DNA from: Methanomassiliicoccales archaeon
Lineage (GTDB): Archaea > Thermoplasmatota > Thermoplasmata > Methanomassiliicoccales > JAAEEP01
Assembly: GCA_013415695.1 (NCBI GenBank)
Contig: JAAEEP010000008.1
Span: forward strand, 1-64,000
Direction: 5' to 3'
Length of the DNA: 64,000 nucleotides
The position numbers were made by a program, and so were the translations under genes. Shown one piece after another: positions 35,254 to 43,985 of the stretch (positions are counted from its first letter, which is position 1; the number at the start of each line of letters is the position of its first letter). The notes below the pieces were generated by a model. It did no database searches and was not told where the DNA came from. It was given only the letters and a program-made list of their open reading frames with translations.

Positions 35254-35706
35254 TCAATCCCCTAATTCCTCGACCTTGACATGGACGCCCTCGCTGCTCT
35301 TGACCACCACTCTCTTCCCTACTTGGATGACGGTCTCTGCAGTGGCACTCCATGTATCATTCTCTATCATCACCTTTCCCTTCAGGCTATCCGGCTCAAT
35401 CTCCCTTGTTACCAAACCCTGCTTCCCCAGCAAGGAGGAGGCGACGGTTGTTTCAGGAGGAGCCGTTGGCGCCAACCTCTGGTATCCCTTGATGGTGAGA
35501 AGGGTGAGGGGGATCAGTATTATCGCTACTACTACGGGGGCCCACCAGCTTGTCAGCAGGTCTGGCTCGATCAGCCCTATGGCTCCCAGTATCAGAAGGA
35601 CGGTTCCCGGGACGATTAGGAATGTTCCTGGAGAAGCGGCTTCCGCTATCAAGAGGATGACACCGATGACTATGAATGCCAAGGCCAATATCTGAGTGAG
35701 ATCCAT
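35254..35706 (-). CDS. NfeD-like membrane protein
   Basis: 150 residues from ATG 35706; ATG 35721 would add five. Three or four membrane helices (ILALAFIVIGVILLIAEAASPG, IVPGTVLLILGAIGLIEP, WWAPVVVAIILIPLTLLTI) precede a C-terminal OB-fold domain with GKQGLVTREIEPDSLKGKVMIEN and VQVGKRVVVKSSEGVHVKVEEL-type strands. It is the short NfeD form without the ClpP-like protease. It is the usual partner of the SPFH protein downstream and likely in one operon with it. Confidence 0.9.
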   Translation of the reverse strand: MDLTQILALAFIVIGVILLIAEAASPGTFLIVPGTVLLILGAIGLIEPDLLTSWWAPVVVAIILIPLTLLTIKGYQRLAPTAPPETTVASSLLGKQGLVTREIEPDSLKGKVMIENDTWSATAETVIQVGKRVVVKSSEGVHVKVEELGD

Positions 35707-35831
35707 TGTAATTACTAACATAGACCTTCGCCTATTTGGAATTATTTGAGGATGACAATAATTCTTGGATGGAGTTATTAAAATGGTTAAGAAAACGTAC
35801 AAATAGGAAAACAATAGCATTGAAAGGAACA

Positions 35832-36563
35832 TTACTTGGGTAATGGTCCTACCGAGCTCATATATAGCACGCTTTCCTCAACTCCATCAACTTCTATGAT
35901 TGAGTTGACCTCGTCATCGTAGAGCGCTCCGATCTGGCAACTTCCCATTCCCAGACCAGTACATGCCAGCGCGAGGTTTTCAGCAATGTGACCACTGTCC
36001 AGATACATGTACCTGTACCCTCTCTGCTTGTACTTCCACTTTGACCTCTCAAAGAACGCTGTCCATATCAAGACCACTGCGGCATCCAAGCACATCCTCT
36101 GATCAAGTGCGGCCAAGGCGATATCCTTGCCAAAGTTGCCCAACTGAAGCACCTCCAGTGCGTGACGCCTTACATTATAGTGGTACACACCCTGCTCCAA
36201 TCCATCCACACGGTTCACGATAATATAGGTTTCAATGGGGTACAAGGCGCCAGCTGAGGGAGCCGTCCTGAATTCGTTTCCCTCCTCGGTTTTTTCTATA
36301 CCATTAGATGCCCAAAGCAGAAAGGAAAGCTCCTCCCTCGATATGGGACGTTTTGAGTAATTCCTCACGCTTCTCCTACTCTTTATCGCGTCGCTGAGAG
36401 AAATTGTGCAAATGTCATCCGGATGATACAGTTCGATCTTATGGGCATTGGGGTATTCCTTGTACGGGCTGGGTTGTGTCCTCCTATCCAAGTACCCTCC
36501 AGGAAGACTGTCTCTGAAATACTTGGTAGCTTGCTGGAACCGATCGCCATCACCATCGGGCAT
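35832..36563 (-). CDS. SagB/ThcOx-type nitroreductase-family dehydrogenase
   Basis: 243 residues from ATG 36563, which has GAGGTG eight bases upstream; the frame is open to 36647. The nitroreductase FMN fold is seen in SLSDAIKSRRSVRNYS, ELSFLLWASNGI, RTAPSAGALYPIETYIIV, YMYLDSGHIAENLALACTGLGMG and a final SSVGPLPK. The SagB group oxidises azolines in peptide maturation, but stand-alone archaeal members have unknown substrates and no YcaO-type cyclase is seen nearby. Confidence 0.88.
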   Translation of the reverse strand: MPDGDGDRFQQATKYFRDSLPGGYLDRRTQPSPYKEYPNAHKIELYHPDDICTISLSDAIKSRRSVRNYSKRPISREELSFLLWASNGIEKTEEGNEFRTAPSAGALYPIETYIIVNRVDGLEQGVYHYNVRRHALEVLQLGNFGKDIALAALDQRMCLDAAVVLIWTAFFERSKWKYKQRGYRYMYLDSGHIAENLALACTGLGMGSCQIGALYDDEVNSIIEVDGVEESVLYMSSVGPLPK

Positions 36564-36650
36564 AGTGGTACACCTCAGGAGTAGTATTGTTCTCACCATC
36601 CTATATGTTTCCATTCTACCTTTTAGTGAGATTGAAAGTACTATCAACGA

Positions 36651-36687
36651 AAAAATTGCAAAAGGGTTCCTTTTTTAGGAATCCCTT
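36651..36687 (-). terminator. Hairpin terminator after the ferritin gene
   Basis: On the minus strand AAGGGATTCC pairs with GGAACCCTT (one bulge) and is followed by TTGCAATTTTTT, just beyond the ferritin stop at 36693. Confidence 0.6.
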
Positions 36688-36692
36688 GGAGA

Positions 36693-37205
36693 TCACTCCT
36701 TCTTCGCCGGGACGATCTTGTGTGGTCTGCTGGCCAGATCCCTGTCCAGCATGAACAATCCCGGACCATCATCACAGACCATAGCTGCCTTGGCCACTAG
36801 GTCCCTGGCGTTTGCCTCCTCCTCCACCTGCTCCTTGACGAACCATAGGAGAAACTCATGGGCTGCATGGTCTTTGACCTCGATCGATAGGTCAACCAAC
36901 TTGTTGATCAATCCGGTGACCTTCTTCTCGTGAGCCTGCTGGTGCTCGAAGGCGGCAAGTGGGGAATCCCACTTCAGCTGTGAACCCTCGATGGATGTCA
37001 GTATTACCCTTCCCCCTTGGTCTACGATGAAGTCGTAGAACTTCATTCCATGTTGCAGCTCCTCCTGGGCCTGGACCATCATCCAGTTGGCAAACCCAGG
37101 TAAGTTGATGGAGTGGAAGTAGGCATTCATTGCCAAGTACAGGTATGACGAGTACAACTCAGCGTTGAGCTGCTCGTTGAAAGCCCTCTCAATCCTATCA
37201 TTCAT
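36693..37205 (-). CDS. Ferritin
   Basis: 170 residues, a four-helix ferritin of the bacterial/archaeal FtnA type. Ferroxidase-centre residues are visible in EQLNAELYSSYLYLAM (helix A), QAQEELQHGMKF (helix B, E and H), HEKKVTGLINKLVD, and EFLLWFVKEQVEEEANA (helices C-D). It stores iron and removes ferrous ions and peroxide or oxygen. The ribosome binding site is GGAGGTTGA eight bases before ATG, and a TATA box, TGTATAAATAAC on the minus strand, lies near 37290-37300. The gene seems monocistronic, with its own terminator. Confidence 0.95.
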   Translation of the reverse strand: MNDRIERAFNEQLNAELYSSYLYLAMNAYFHSINLPGFANWMMVQAQEELQHGMKFYDFIVDQGGRVILTSIEGSQLKWDSPLAAFEHQQAHEKKVTGLINKLVDLSIEVKDHAAHEFLLWFVKEQVEEEANARDLVAKAAMVCDDGPGLFMLDRDLASRPHKIVPAKKE

Positions 37206-37563
37206 ATCAGTTCAACCTCCTATATTGAGTGTCAAAACTCCGGGTACCGGGGTCGATCTCAATCCATCAATTTCTATGGAAACTCTTGTTATTTATACAT
37301 CAGCAGGGAACAGCTTCATTCATTTCTTGTACCCTGGTCTCATAGGAATCTTGATTTCGCCTACCCGCCCAGTGAGTGAGGGACACGGCATGAATATGAG
37401 CAGTTGCTAGGCTTCGAGGGACTAGGTGGAGACCGAGTACTAGGACTGGTGGTTCTGCCACAAGAAGACGGGGAATCTTCAGAGCTGGATGGGGGCTTTC
37501 CCTTTTTTTCAGTTCGAGAGAATTACTTATCAATGATTGCAGCACGATTGAACGCCTTTACTG
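37206..37563. promoter_or_regulatory. Ferritin promoter and upstream intergenic region
   Basis: The minus-strand TATA box TGTATAAATAAC (about 37287-37300) lies some 90 bases before the ferritin start, giving a leader of about 60 bases. The rest, up to the GrpB stop at 37564, shows no convincing gene; small open frames here lack ribosome binding sites. No tRNA-like T arm was found. Confidence 0.45.
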
Positions 37564-38094
37564 TCACCGCCCATCTTGGGAGCGCCTTGCCTTCTCCACG
37601 ATTGATTTGATAAATTTGTCTTTTCCAGCCCAATACCCTTCACGATCTTCCCTGAACCGCTTCGCCAGTTCTCTCTTTAGGTCCACGTACTCCTCGAAGG
37701 CATCCCTGTTAGCGATGAGATAATCCCGGAATAAGATATGCTCCCAGTATTGTTTGGTGTCATGTAAGATGAAATGAAGATGATGGGTCCTTGGCATTCC
37801 CTTCATGAAGTAGATCCGTTCAGGCTCATCCTCCTGCTCCTGATAGATGTACCCAAGTGGTCCGACCCTCTCAATGTAGACGTATGGGCTGCTCTGCTCC
37901 TTCACGCAAATCATTATGTCGATCACCGGCTTTGCGGACATCCCAGGAATTGAGGTGCTTCCCACGTGCTGGATCGCAATTATCAGTCCGCTCAAGGCCC
38001 TCTCAAGCAACTTCCTCTCTTCGTTGAAGAGGTCCCTCCATCTGGGGTCGTATTCCACGACTTCCACCACATCCCTTGGATCATCTAGACTCAT
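37564..38094 (-). CDS. GrpB-family (UPF0157) nucleotidyltransferase-fold protein
   Basis: 176 residues from ATG 38094. The signature is VVEVVEYDPRWRDLFNEE, then IQHVGSTSIPGMSAKPVIDIMI, HHLHFILHD, FRDYLIANRDAFEEYVDLKRELAKRF and the final GKDKFI, a complete match to the GrpB family pattern. The GSTSIPG and DI residues correspond to the nucleotidyltransferase superfamily core. The substrate is unknown; some relatives act as antitoxin-like or CoA-related enzymes. The open frame extends far upstream to 38388, but that part overlaps the divergent radical SAM gene and lacks similarity. Confidence 0.88.
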   Translation of the reverse strand: MSLDDPRDVVEVVEYDPRWRDLFNEERKLLERALSGLIIAIQHVGSTSIPGMSAKPVIDIMICVKEQSSPYVYIERVGPLGYIYQEQEDEPERIYFMKGMPRTHHLHFILHDTKQYWEHILFRDYLIANRDAFEEYVDLKRELAKRFREDREGYWAGKDKFIKSIVEKARRSQDGR

Positions 38095-38157
38095 AGGACC
38101 AATACACCCATTGCTCAAGTCATTGAGAATATTGGTAGCTACAGAAATAAAGAATCG

Positions 38158-39144
38158 TTGGATAATCCAGAATGTAATATGGTTCCATTTATATATGGAA
38201 TCGCGATTGGGAATGCTATGGCCCTTTTCACCCTGGGTCAGATGGCCTATTACGCTGGCTGGTTCCTGAAAAGCAAGGTGGGGGTAAGAAGACCACTGGT
38301 TCTCACGATGGTGGTCACATACCACTGCAACCTTGACTGTGAACACTGTCTCATTCATGACAATCTGGAGAACATACCTGAACCTCACTCCATTTCCTAC
38401 GAGGACGCGTTGGATGAGATGCGTTCTTTCTACGATCAGGGATCGCGTATCCTTTTCTTCGAGGGAGGCGAGCCCACCATCTGGAAAGACGGCGATAAGA
38501 GGCTTTCAGATCTGATCAAGGCTGGAAAGCAAATGGGATACTATGTGACCGGGTACACGACGAATGGGACGAACGTGATATTCGACGACAGCGATGTGAT
38601 CTCGGTCAGTCTCGATGGACCCAGGGAGATACACGACAAGATCAGAGCCCCAGGGGTCTTCGATGATCTCATGAAGAACCTGGAGGGCATTGAACATCCC
38701 AACATCTTTGCCAATATGGTGGTGAACAGGACCAACATCGATTATGTGGAAGAGACTGTGGGTTTGGTGGCGAATAGTGGGAAAATTCAGGGAATCATGT
38801 TGAACTTCCTCACGCCGCCGCCAAAGGAGATAGCGCTCTCGCTTGATGAGAAGAAGAAGGTAGTCGAGCTTGCCCTTGGTTTAAAGAAAAAGGGCTTGCC
38901 AATACTTAACACCACCAAGGCTCTGGAGGAGATGCTCATAGAGGACTATGAAACATTATGTCCTCACTGGATGTCAGCATTCGTGACGCCCGACGGAACC
39001 AAGTTCTACGGTTGCCCTTTCGTTGGAAGCGAATCCTGTAAGGAATGCGGATTCGATGCGGTCAGGGAGTACAGGCTCATCACAAAGGGGAGTTATTCAG
39101 CCATCACGCAAATGTCAAAACGGTTCGCGCTATCAAGGCAATGA
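38158..39144 (+). CDS. Membrane-anchored radical SAM protein
   Basis: Up to 328 residues. An N-terminal hydrophobic stretch (FIYGIAIGNAMALFTL, then MAYYAGWFL) probably anchors it. The radical SAM cluster motif is CNLDCEHC (CxxxCxxC) near residue 57, followed by FEGGEPTIW and SVSLDGPREIHDKIR, as in HpnH-like and SPASM-related proteins. C-terminal cysteines in CPHWM, YGCPFVGSESCKECG may hold another cluster. The substrate is unknown; HpnH-like relatives modify isoprenoid lipids. The start is uncertain: TTG 38158, ATG 38179, or ATG 38218, the last fitting a leaderless transcript from the TATA element at 38188. Its 3' end overlaps the convergent UbiA gene by 41 bases. Confidence 0.82.
   Translation: MDNPECNMVPFIYGIAIGNAMALFTLGQMAYYAGWFLKSKVGVRRPLVLTMVVTYHCNLDCEHCLIHDNLENIPEPHSISYEDALDEMRSFYDQGSRILFFEGGEPTIWKDGDKRLSDLIKAGKQMGYYVTGYTTNGTNVIFDDSDVISVSLDGPREIHDKIRAPGVFDDLMKNLEGIEHPNIFANMVVNRTNIDYVEETVGLVANSGKIQGIMLNFLTPPPKEIALSLDEKKKVVELALGLKKKGLPILNTTKALEEMLIEDYETLCPHWMSAFVTPDGTKFYGCPFVGSESCKECGFDAVREYRLITKGSYSAITQMSKRFALSRQ
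38183..38200 (+). promoter_or_regulatory. Inverted repeat enclosing a TATA box near the radical SAM start
   Basis: TTCCAT and ATGGAA flank TTATAT, so the TATA-like core is embedded in a six-base inverted repeat. It lies about 20 bases before the in-frame ATG 38218, the distance expected for a leaderless archaeal transcript. A repressor bound here would block TBP. Confidence 0.4.
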
Positions 39145-40087
39145 CCACAAGAATCTCCGTGCCAACCGCAACCTTCAATATTTCTGGCACTGGCCTGACA
39201 AGCCTAAGCTCGTCATCCCGGTTCCTAAGGTATCTTACCGTTCTCACAGCGGCAGGCAGTGTCAGGAAAACCACGATGTAAGTAAGGTCGAAGACCAGAA
39301 GCATTCCGACTAGCAGGTAGAGAAGAATCAGAAGTAACTCGATGATTCTCACCACCTTATCTAGCCCGAATATCACGCAAAGATTCCGCTCTCCTGATTC
39401 TTTATGTGCTTCGTAACCGGTCATCTCGTCAACGATGCGGACCAGACCCACAGCAAGACCTATACAGACCGATATCAAGACAGCTTCCCAGCTGAAATCC
39501 TGTACGATGACAAAATAGGAGAAGAACGACATGAACGCGAAGGAGACCGCTACATCGATCTCCCCTAATCCCCTGGCCCCTAGGTTGATGGGTGGTGCGG
39601 TGTAGAAGTAGCTGAGGAAGAATCCTATGGCGCCAAGAGCGATGACCATCCACCCACCGTACATGACTATGGGTACTGCAAAGAGGACTGCCATGGTGGC
39701 TATCACCAACATGATGATCTTGCCCTGCCTCTCCGTGATAAGACCATTATCAAAGGCGTTTCCACTCCAGTAGAACTTCTCGGTGAGCACCTCTCTGGCT
39801 TGCTCGTATTCGTCCCTGTCATCAAATCGGAGCTTGTCCACTCCGCTCTTATGATCAAAGTAGTCGTTGGAGAAGTTCACGAACAGTGCCAGGAAGAACA
39901 CGTCAATGGGTATGAGAGCGGCGATCAACCACTCCTGCCTAATAGTAAGGGCAAGTGCCACACCGGTGACCGAGGCCAGGACGAAGGTGATGGTGTAGCT
40001 AATACGAAGAATGTCCATCATCTTCCTTCCCAGGGACAGTTCGTTCCCGTCTGTCTCTCCCTTTACCATCGCTGGGACTTCCTGCAT
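39104..40087 (-). CDS. UbiA-family membrane prenyltransferase
   Basis: 327 residues with eight or nine membrane helices. The first aspartate-rich prenyl-diphosphate motif is NFSNDYFDHKSGVD (NDxxDxxxD, near 72-84). The second is around RIVDEMTGYEAHKESGERN (near 215). The APPINLGARGLGEIDVAVSF segment is typical of the MenA-like branch. It transfers an isoprenoid chain to an aromatic or glycerol acceptor; archaeal ether-lipid, quinone and heme A enzymes all belong here. It is the last gene of the LuxE-LuxC-epimerase unit, about 78 bases downstream of the epimerase. Confidence 0.92.
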   Translation of the reverse strand: MQEVPAMVKGETDGNELSLGRKMMDILRISYTITFVLASVTGVALALTIRQEWLIAALIPIDVFFLALFVNFSNDYFDHKSGVDKLRFDDRDEYEQAREVLTEKFYWSGNAFDNGLITERQGKIIMLVIATMAVLFAVPIVMYGGWMVIALGAIGFFLSYFYTAPPINLGARGLGEIDVAVSFAFMSFFSYFVIVQDFSWEAVLISVCIGLAVGLVRIVDEMTGYEAHKESGERNLCVIFGLDKVVRIIELLLILLYLLVGMLLVFDLTYIVVFLTLPAAVRTVRYLRNRDDELRLVRPVPEILKVAVGTEILVVIALIARTVLTFA

Positions 40088-40164
40088 CTCGCTCGCCCTC
40101 CTCCACTGGCCGTTTGATATATAACTATTTCTAGATTATCATTTCAACCAATGAAGCATTGGCT

Positions 40165-41166
40165 TCAGAGGTAGCCATTCTCCCTGTACCAGTCAACCGT
40201 CTCCCTGAGACCGGTCTCCAGGTCGTAGATAGGAGAGAACCCTAATTCCCCTCTTGCCCTCTCTATTCTGTAGGAGCGGTCGGCGGTGACCGAGTCAACG
40301 GTGGAGGTGCGCCACATGAAGTTCTCCTTTCCTATCAGAGCATTGAAGCCTTGTATCGGTGCCATCATGACCTTTGCGAGAGAACGAGGTATATGCATCC
40401 TGGGTGGCCTCTTTCCAAGAATCGAGGCCAGAATGGAGTAAACCTGATCATAGGTGTAGGCCCTACCCTCGGATATGATATAGGTGCGGTTTCTCGATTC
40501 CTCGTATCTATCCAAAGCCCGCAAGAAACCCTGAACCACATCCTTGACATGAACGAACTGGACGAGGTTGTTCCCTGTGCCAACGATGAAATTAGAGGCG
40601 ATGGAGTTGGCAAAGGAAGTGATGAAGTAGAATGAAACATCATCAACATTCCTCGGTCCGTATATACCCGACGGCCTCAGGATGGTGTGGTCCAATCCAT
40701 TGGTCTGGAAGCTTCTCACCAAGGACTCCGCCTTCGCCTTTGACCTCCCGTATTCATAGGTAGGATTCAGCGGGGATTCCTCATCGGCGGGCGGATCATC
40801 AACTGGACCAATGGCCTCGGTGCTGCTGCAGTAGAGCACGCGTTTGACTCCGTTCTTGAGACAAGCGTTGAGCAGTTCCCGGGTGCCCTGCACGTTGATC
40901 TTCTCGTAGAGATCATCCTTGCCCATGAAAGTGTAGTAGGCGGCCAGGTGCATGACGACATCGATACCTCGGGTCGCATCTAGCATTGTTGAGGCGTCGA
41001 CCAGATCAAGCATCCGCTTCTCCACGCCCAGCTCGTCAAGAAGGACCGTACTGCTAGTTCCTCGAATCGATGCCACCACATCGTATCCTCTGTCGACCAT
41101 CTCCTCCACGAGATGACCTCCCAGGAAACCGGTGGCTCCAGTGACGAGTAGTTTCAATTGATTCAC
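40165..41166 (-). CDS. NAD(P)-dependent epimerase/dehydratase or 3-beta-HSD-like reductase (extended SDR)
   Basis: 333 residues. The extended SDR motifs are VTGATGFLGGHLVEEM at the N-terminus, MHLAAYYTFMG near 75, catalytic YGRSKAKAE (YxxxK near 143-147), and LRPSGIYGPRN. The C-terminal part resembles 3-beta-hydroxysteroid dehydrogenase and dihydroflavonol reductase types rather than sugar epimerases. It starts with GTG 41166, whose GTGA overlaps the LuxC stop. Since it sits between an acyl/aldehyde-reducing pair and a prenyltransferase, it may reduce or oxidise a lipid-like hydroxyl or keto group. Confidence 0.88.
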   Translation of the reverse strand: MNQLKLLVTGATGFLGGHLVEEMVDRGYDVVASIRGTSSTVLLDELGVEKRMLDLVDASTMLDATRGIDVVMHLAAYYTFMGKDDLYEKINVQGTRELLNACLKNGVKRVLYCSSTEAIGPVDDPPADEESPLNPTYEYGRSKAKAESLVRSFQTNGLDHTILRPSGIYGPRNVDDVSFYFITSFANSIASNFIVGTGNNLVQFVHVKDVVQGFLRALDRYEESRNRTYIISEGRAYTYDQVYSILASILGKRPPRMHIPRSLAKVMMAPIQGFNALIGKENFMWRTSTVDSVTADRSYRIERARGELGFSPIYDLETGLRETVDWYRENGYL

Positions 41167-42614
41167 TCCGGTTCCAGGGGAACGTCCCTGCGATAAAGGG
41201 CGTATGTGAATAGGGAGGCCATGCTCTCACCGTCGTAGGGTTCGGCCGCGCCCCTCATGAACATGTCCTCCAATGGGACTATTCTATACACTCCGCTGAA
41301 GGTAAGTCGATCGAGCATCTTCTCCCGATTCCCTTCGGACAAGCGGAGGCCCACCGTCTGCACTTTATCCACACCAGTGTATGCAGGGTTCGTTGAGACA
41401 TCGTCAACCAGCTCCGCCGCTTCCTTGACATCGCCGACGGTGATGATCTCGATGAAGCGCTTTCTGGAGTAGATGTTAAGTGAAGGATAGAATGCCACTG
41501 CATCCCTGAGAGCGCTCCTCCCCTTGGAAAGAACGACAGTCCACATGTTGGAAACTTTATTGGAGGCACGAACTGCGGATCCCTTGAACTGAAGGTATCT
41601 TCTCGCGCTCTGGAGGAGGAAAGCGGCGTCTTGTTCCATCCTCATCCCGAAATCAGCCCCTAGGTCATCAAGCTCCTTGGCCACCATGGAAACGAATTCT
41701 CTTGCTTTCTCATGATCGCCAATGAAGACTGCCGATGTGGGTGAGGAACAGAGCTGCTGGTCATATAGAACAATATTGAGAGCCAGTCCCGCTGCGGTGT
41801 CGCGGTTTACAGACCCTTCATCAACGATGGCGATCCCGGTGAGTGGGCCGTTTACGAAATAAGCAGGATGATGGGGGTTGGAACAGAGCTTCAGTCCAAC
41901 CTCTCCACGGGCTGGTTCTCCTCCCCAGAAGTTCACCACGCCGAGATTGCCCTCGGACAGCAGATAATCGAGAGACGGACTGTCATGGGAGAAGTGACTT
42001 ATCACCAAGGATCTCGCAATAGCCCTTCCCGCCTCCGTGTCAACCTTGCCGAGAAGACTCATTACCTCAACAATGGCCTCATAGTTCGCCAGGGAGGGTT
42101 TTAGCAGGGTGAGGTTTCCAGTCATGAGGGAGACAACCGTAGGTATGAGGGGAGGGATGATGGAGTTTCCAGATGAGATTATCAATACGGGGCCAGCCGG
42201 GACCTGACGTATGAACTCACCACCACCCATATCGACGAAGGAATCCAATGCATGGATGCCCTGAGGAAGAGATAGATCAAGGTTCCTTCTGATGTTCTCC
42301 GCGCTAAGGACCTCTCCGATGAAGGAGAATTCCACCTCCATGAGATCACGATCATATCCAGTGCTACTGGCCAGTGAAGTTGCTAGCCCTCCAAGATCTC
42401 CTGAATCAAGCCGGGACTGCCACAGCTTTCCCATCTCTCCGATGACCTTCAACCTCTCTTCTATCGTGAACCGGGAGAGACTTCTTTGTGTCTCCTTCTC
42501 TTTGGATAGTATGGCCTTCAGACTTTTGACATCAATTTCCCGCACCGTGCGGGACCCCAAGGAGCGCTCCTCCGTGGTGAAATCCGTTCCGGGACAATAG
42601 GGTTCGGTGGTCAT
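41163..42614 (-). CDS. LuxC-like acyl-CoA reductase
   Basis: About 483 residues of the LuxC branch of the aldehyde dehydrogenase superfamily. The NAD(P) site region reads GPVLIISSGNSIIPPLIPTV and TLLKPSLANYEA. The catalytic cysteine is in LYDQQLCSSPTSAVF near 285. LuxC reduces activated fatty acyl groups to aldehydes. ATG 42614 has AAGGAG at the right distance; GTG 42623 would overlap the LuxE stop instead. No luciferase (LuxAB) or LuxD is present, so the aldehyde feeds some other pathway, probably with the epimerase and prenyltransferase that follow. Confidence 0.88.
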   Translation of the reverse strand: MTTEPYCPGTDFTTEERSLGSRTVREIDVKSLKAILSKEKETQRSLSRFTIEERLKVIGEMGKLWQSRLDSGDLGGLATSLASSTGYDRDLMEVEFSFIGEVLSAENIRRNLDLSLPQGIHALDSFVDMGGGEFIRQVPAGPVLIISSGNSIIPPLIPTVVSLMTGNLTLLKPSLANYEAIVEVMSLLGKVDTEAGRAIARSLVISHFSHDSPSLDYLLSEGNLGVVNFWGGEPARGEVGLKLCSNPHHPAYFVNGPLTGIAIVDEGSVNRDTAAGLALNIVLYDQQLCSSPTSAVFIGDHEKAREFVSMVAKELDDLGADFGMRMEQDAAFLLQSARRYLQFKGSAVRASNKVSNMWTVVLSKGRSALRDAVAFYPSLNIYSRKRFIEIITVGDVKEAAELVDDVSTNPAYTGVDKVQTVGLRLSEGNREKMLDRLTFSGVYRIVPLEDMFMRGAAEPYDGESMASLFTYALYRRDVPLEPE

Positions 42615-42619
42615 GGCAT

Positions 42620-43879
42620 TCACTCCTTGGTCATCATCTCCTCAAGGGTGCCTCCGCAGGCTCGCTGCAGATCCCAGCCATCCTTGATGGTGAGGCGCCT
42701 GCCAAAGACGAACTCCCTTCCATAATAGCGCTCGGATGGCTGCGCAATCATCAGATCACCAGGGTAGAAAGCCTCCAGCCAGGTTGTGACAAAGGGATTG
42801 AATACACATAGAAGTCCCTCCTTTCCCTCCTCCTCGATTAGCTCGAAAGTGGCAGGATCCAAGAGGAACGTCTCCGACAGTGGGTGGGGGATCTTGTCCA
42901 TTGTCCCCAGATTATCTATCATTGCAGTCAGCGTTTCTGTCATACCCAGCACGTCCATGAAAGGTGTTGGAACCTCTACATCTGACCTACTGGCCTTGAA
43001 GTATTTCCTAGATAGTTGAGCTATTTCGTTATAGGGAGGCAGGTCGGCGAAACCCTTTGAACCGCCTCCTGTGACCACCACTCCTCCTTTTCCTAGGTCC
43101 ACGGGAGGAGCCCTTGTGGCCGTCTTGTAGATTATCTTTTTTGTAATACTCATCGTCTCGAACATCTGTGACATTAGATACACACCCGCAGGGGCGGTGA
43201 AGAAAAGCTTGGGTTCTCCTTTGCTCTTAAGGAACTTGACAACGTTCTGACGATCAGGGATAAGCTTCTGCCAGGGCGTATCTCCCTCCCCCGAATCCTC
43301 CATTTTCATTCCATACAGGAGCTCGATATCCTTGGATTCCAACGCAAGCTCCACGAAAGCAACGAAACTCAGTCTTTTCCTTAGCTCGGGCGCGGCCATG
43401 AACAGAGCCGTCCCATTCCCAGGCTCCAGGTATTGACCATAGACATACTCGAAGAGATCTGCATTGGCCTTCACCATTATGGCGAGATCGATGGGGCTTC
43501 TATAGACCTTCACTGGAGACTTTCCCGTGGTCCCCGAGGACATGAAGTACTCCCCTCCCTCATCTGCGTCATCAATCACGAAGGGGCTGTGTCCCTCACC
43601 CCTTAGCATGTCAGCGGGAATCACCAACCTCGCAAGGTCCTCAAGTTCAGCACTCTTGGGATCGACATCCGCTCTCTCGAAAAGTTCTGCGTATCCCTCC
43701 GATCTGCGAGCGAAGAATGAGAACGACTCCCTCATCAGGGACCTCCTCAGTGCCCTGAGCGAATCGGGAGATTTTTCGAAGAGCGAGCTACCATTGATCA
43801 AATCCCAGACCTTCTCCACGAAAGGATCATTGAGAAGAGGGCTTGTCTCCGCCATCTTTCTGATGTCTCCTATACCCAA
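42620..43879 (-). CDS. LuxE-like acyl-protein synthetase / adenylate-forming ligase
   Basis: 419 residues. It has the adenylation phosphate loop YFMSSGTTGKSPVKVYRS near 113-130, the GGSKGFADLP and DVLGMTETL segments, and a C-terminal FYPGDLMIAQPSERYYGREF with the hinge Asp. The overall pattern is the LuxE/acyl-CoA synthetase superfamily. LuxE activates fatty acids as AMP esters and passes them to LuxC. This is the first gene of a tight four-gene minus-strand operon LuxE, LuxC, epimerase, UbiA. Confidence 0.87.
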   Translation of the reverse strand: MGIGDIRKMAETSPLLNDPFVEKVWDLINGSSLFEKSPDSLRALRRSLMRESFSFFARRSEGYAELFERADVDPKSAELEDLARLVIPADMLRGEGHSPFVIDDADEGGEYFMSSGTTGKSPVKVYRSPIDLAIMVKANADLFEYVYGQYLEPGNGTALFMAAPELRKRLSFVAFVELALESKDIELLYGMKMEDSGEGDTPWQKLIPDRQNVVKFLKSKGEPKLFFTAPAGVYLMSQMFETMSITKKIIYKTATRAPPVDLGKGGVVVTGGGSKGFADLPPYNEIAQLSRKYFKASRSDVEVPTPFMDVLGMTETLTAMIDNLGTMDKIPHPLSETFLLDPATFELIEEEGKEGLLCVFNPFVTTWLEAFYPGDLMIAQPSERYYGREFVFGRRLTIKDGWDLQRACGGTLEEMMTKE

Positions 43880-43985
43880 CTAAGACCCCCTGAACCTAAC
43901 CCGAACTCAGATGGAACGGAATAGACCAGTAAAGATGCTTTGTCTAAAAAGGATTGTCATACCCTGACCCGGACCTGGAAATATC

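Noticed and set aside
37404-37610. 68-codon open frame upstream of ferritin
   Set aside because: There is no ribosome binding site or domain, and it runs into the antisense of the GrpB gene; the region is better read as ferritin upstream sequence.
38095-38388. N-terminal extension of the GrpB-family protein
   Set aside because: It overlaps the divergent radical SAM gene and adds sequence not seen in the family; ATG 38094 gives the normal length.
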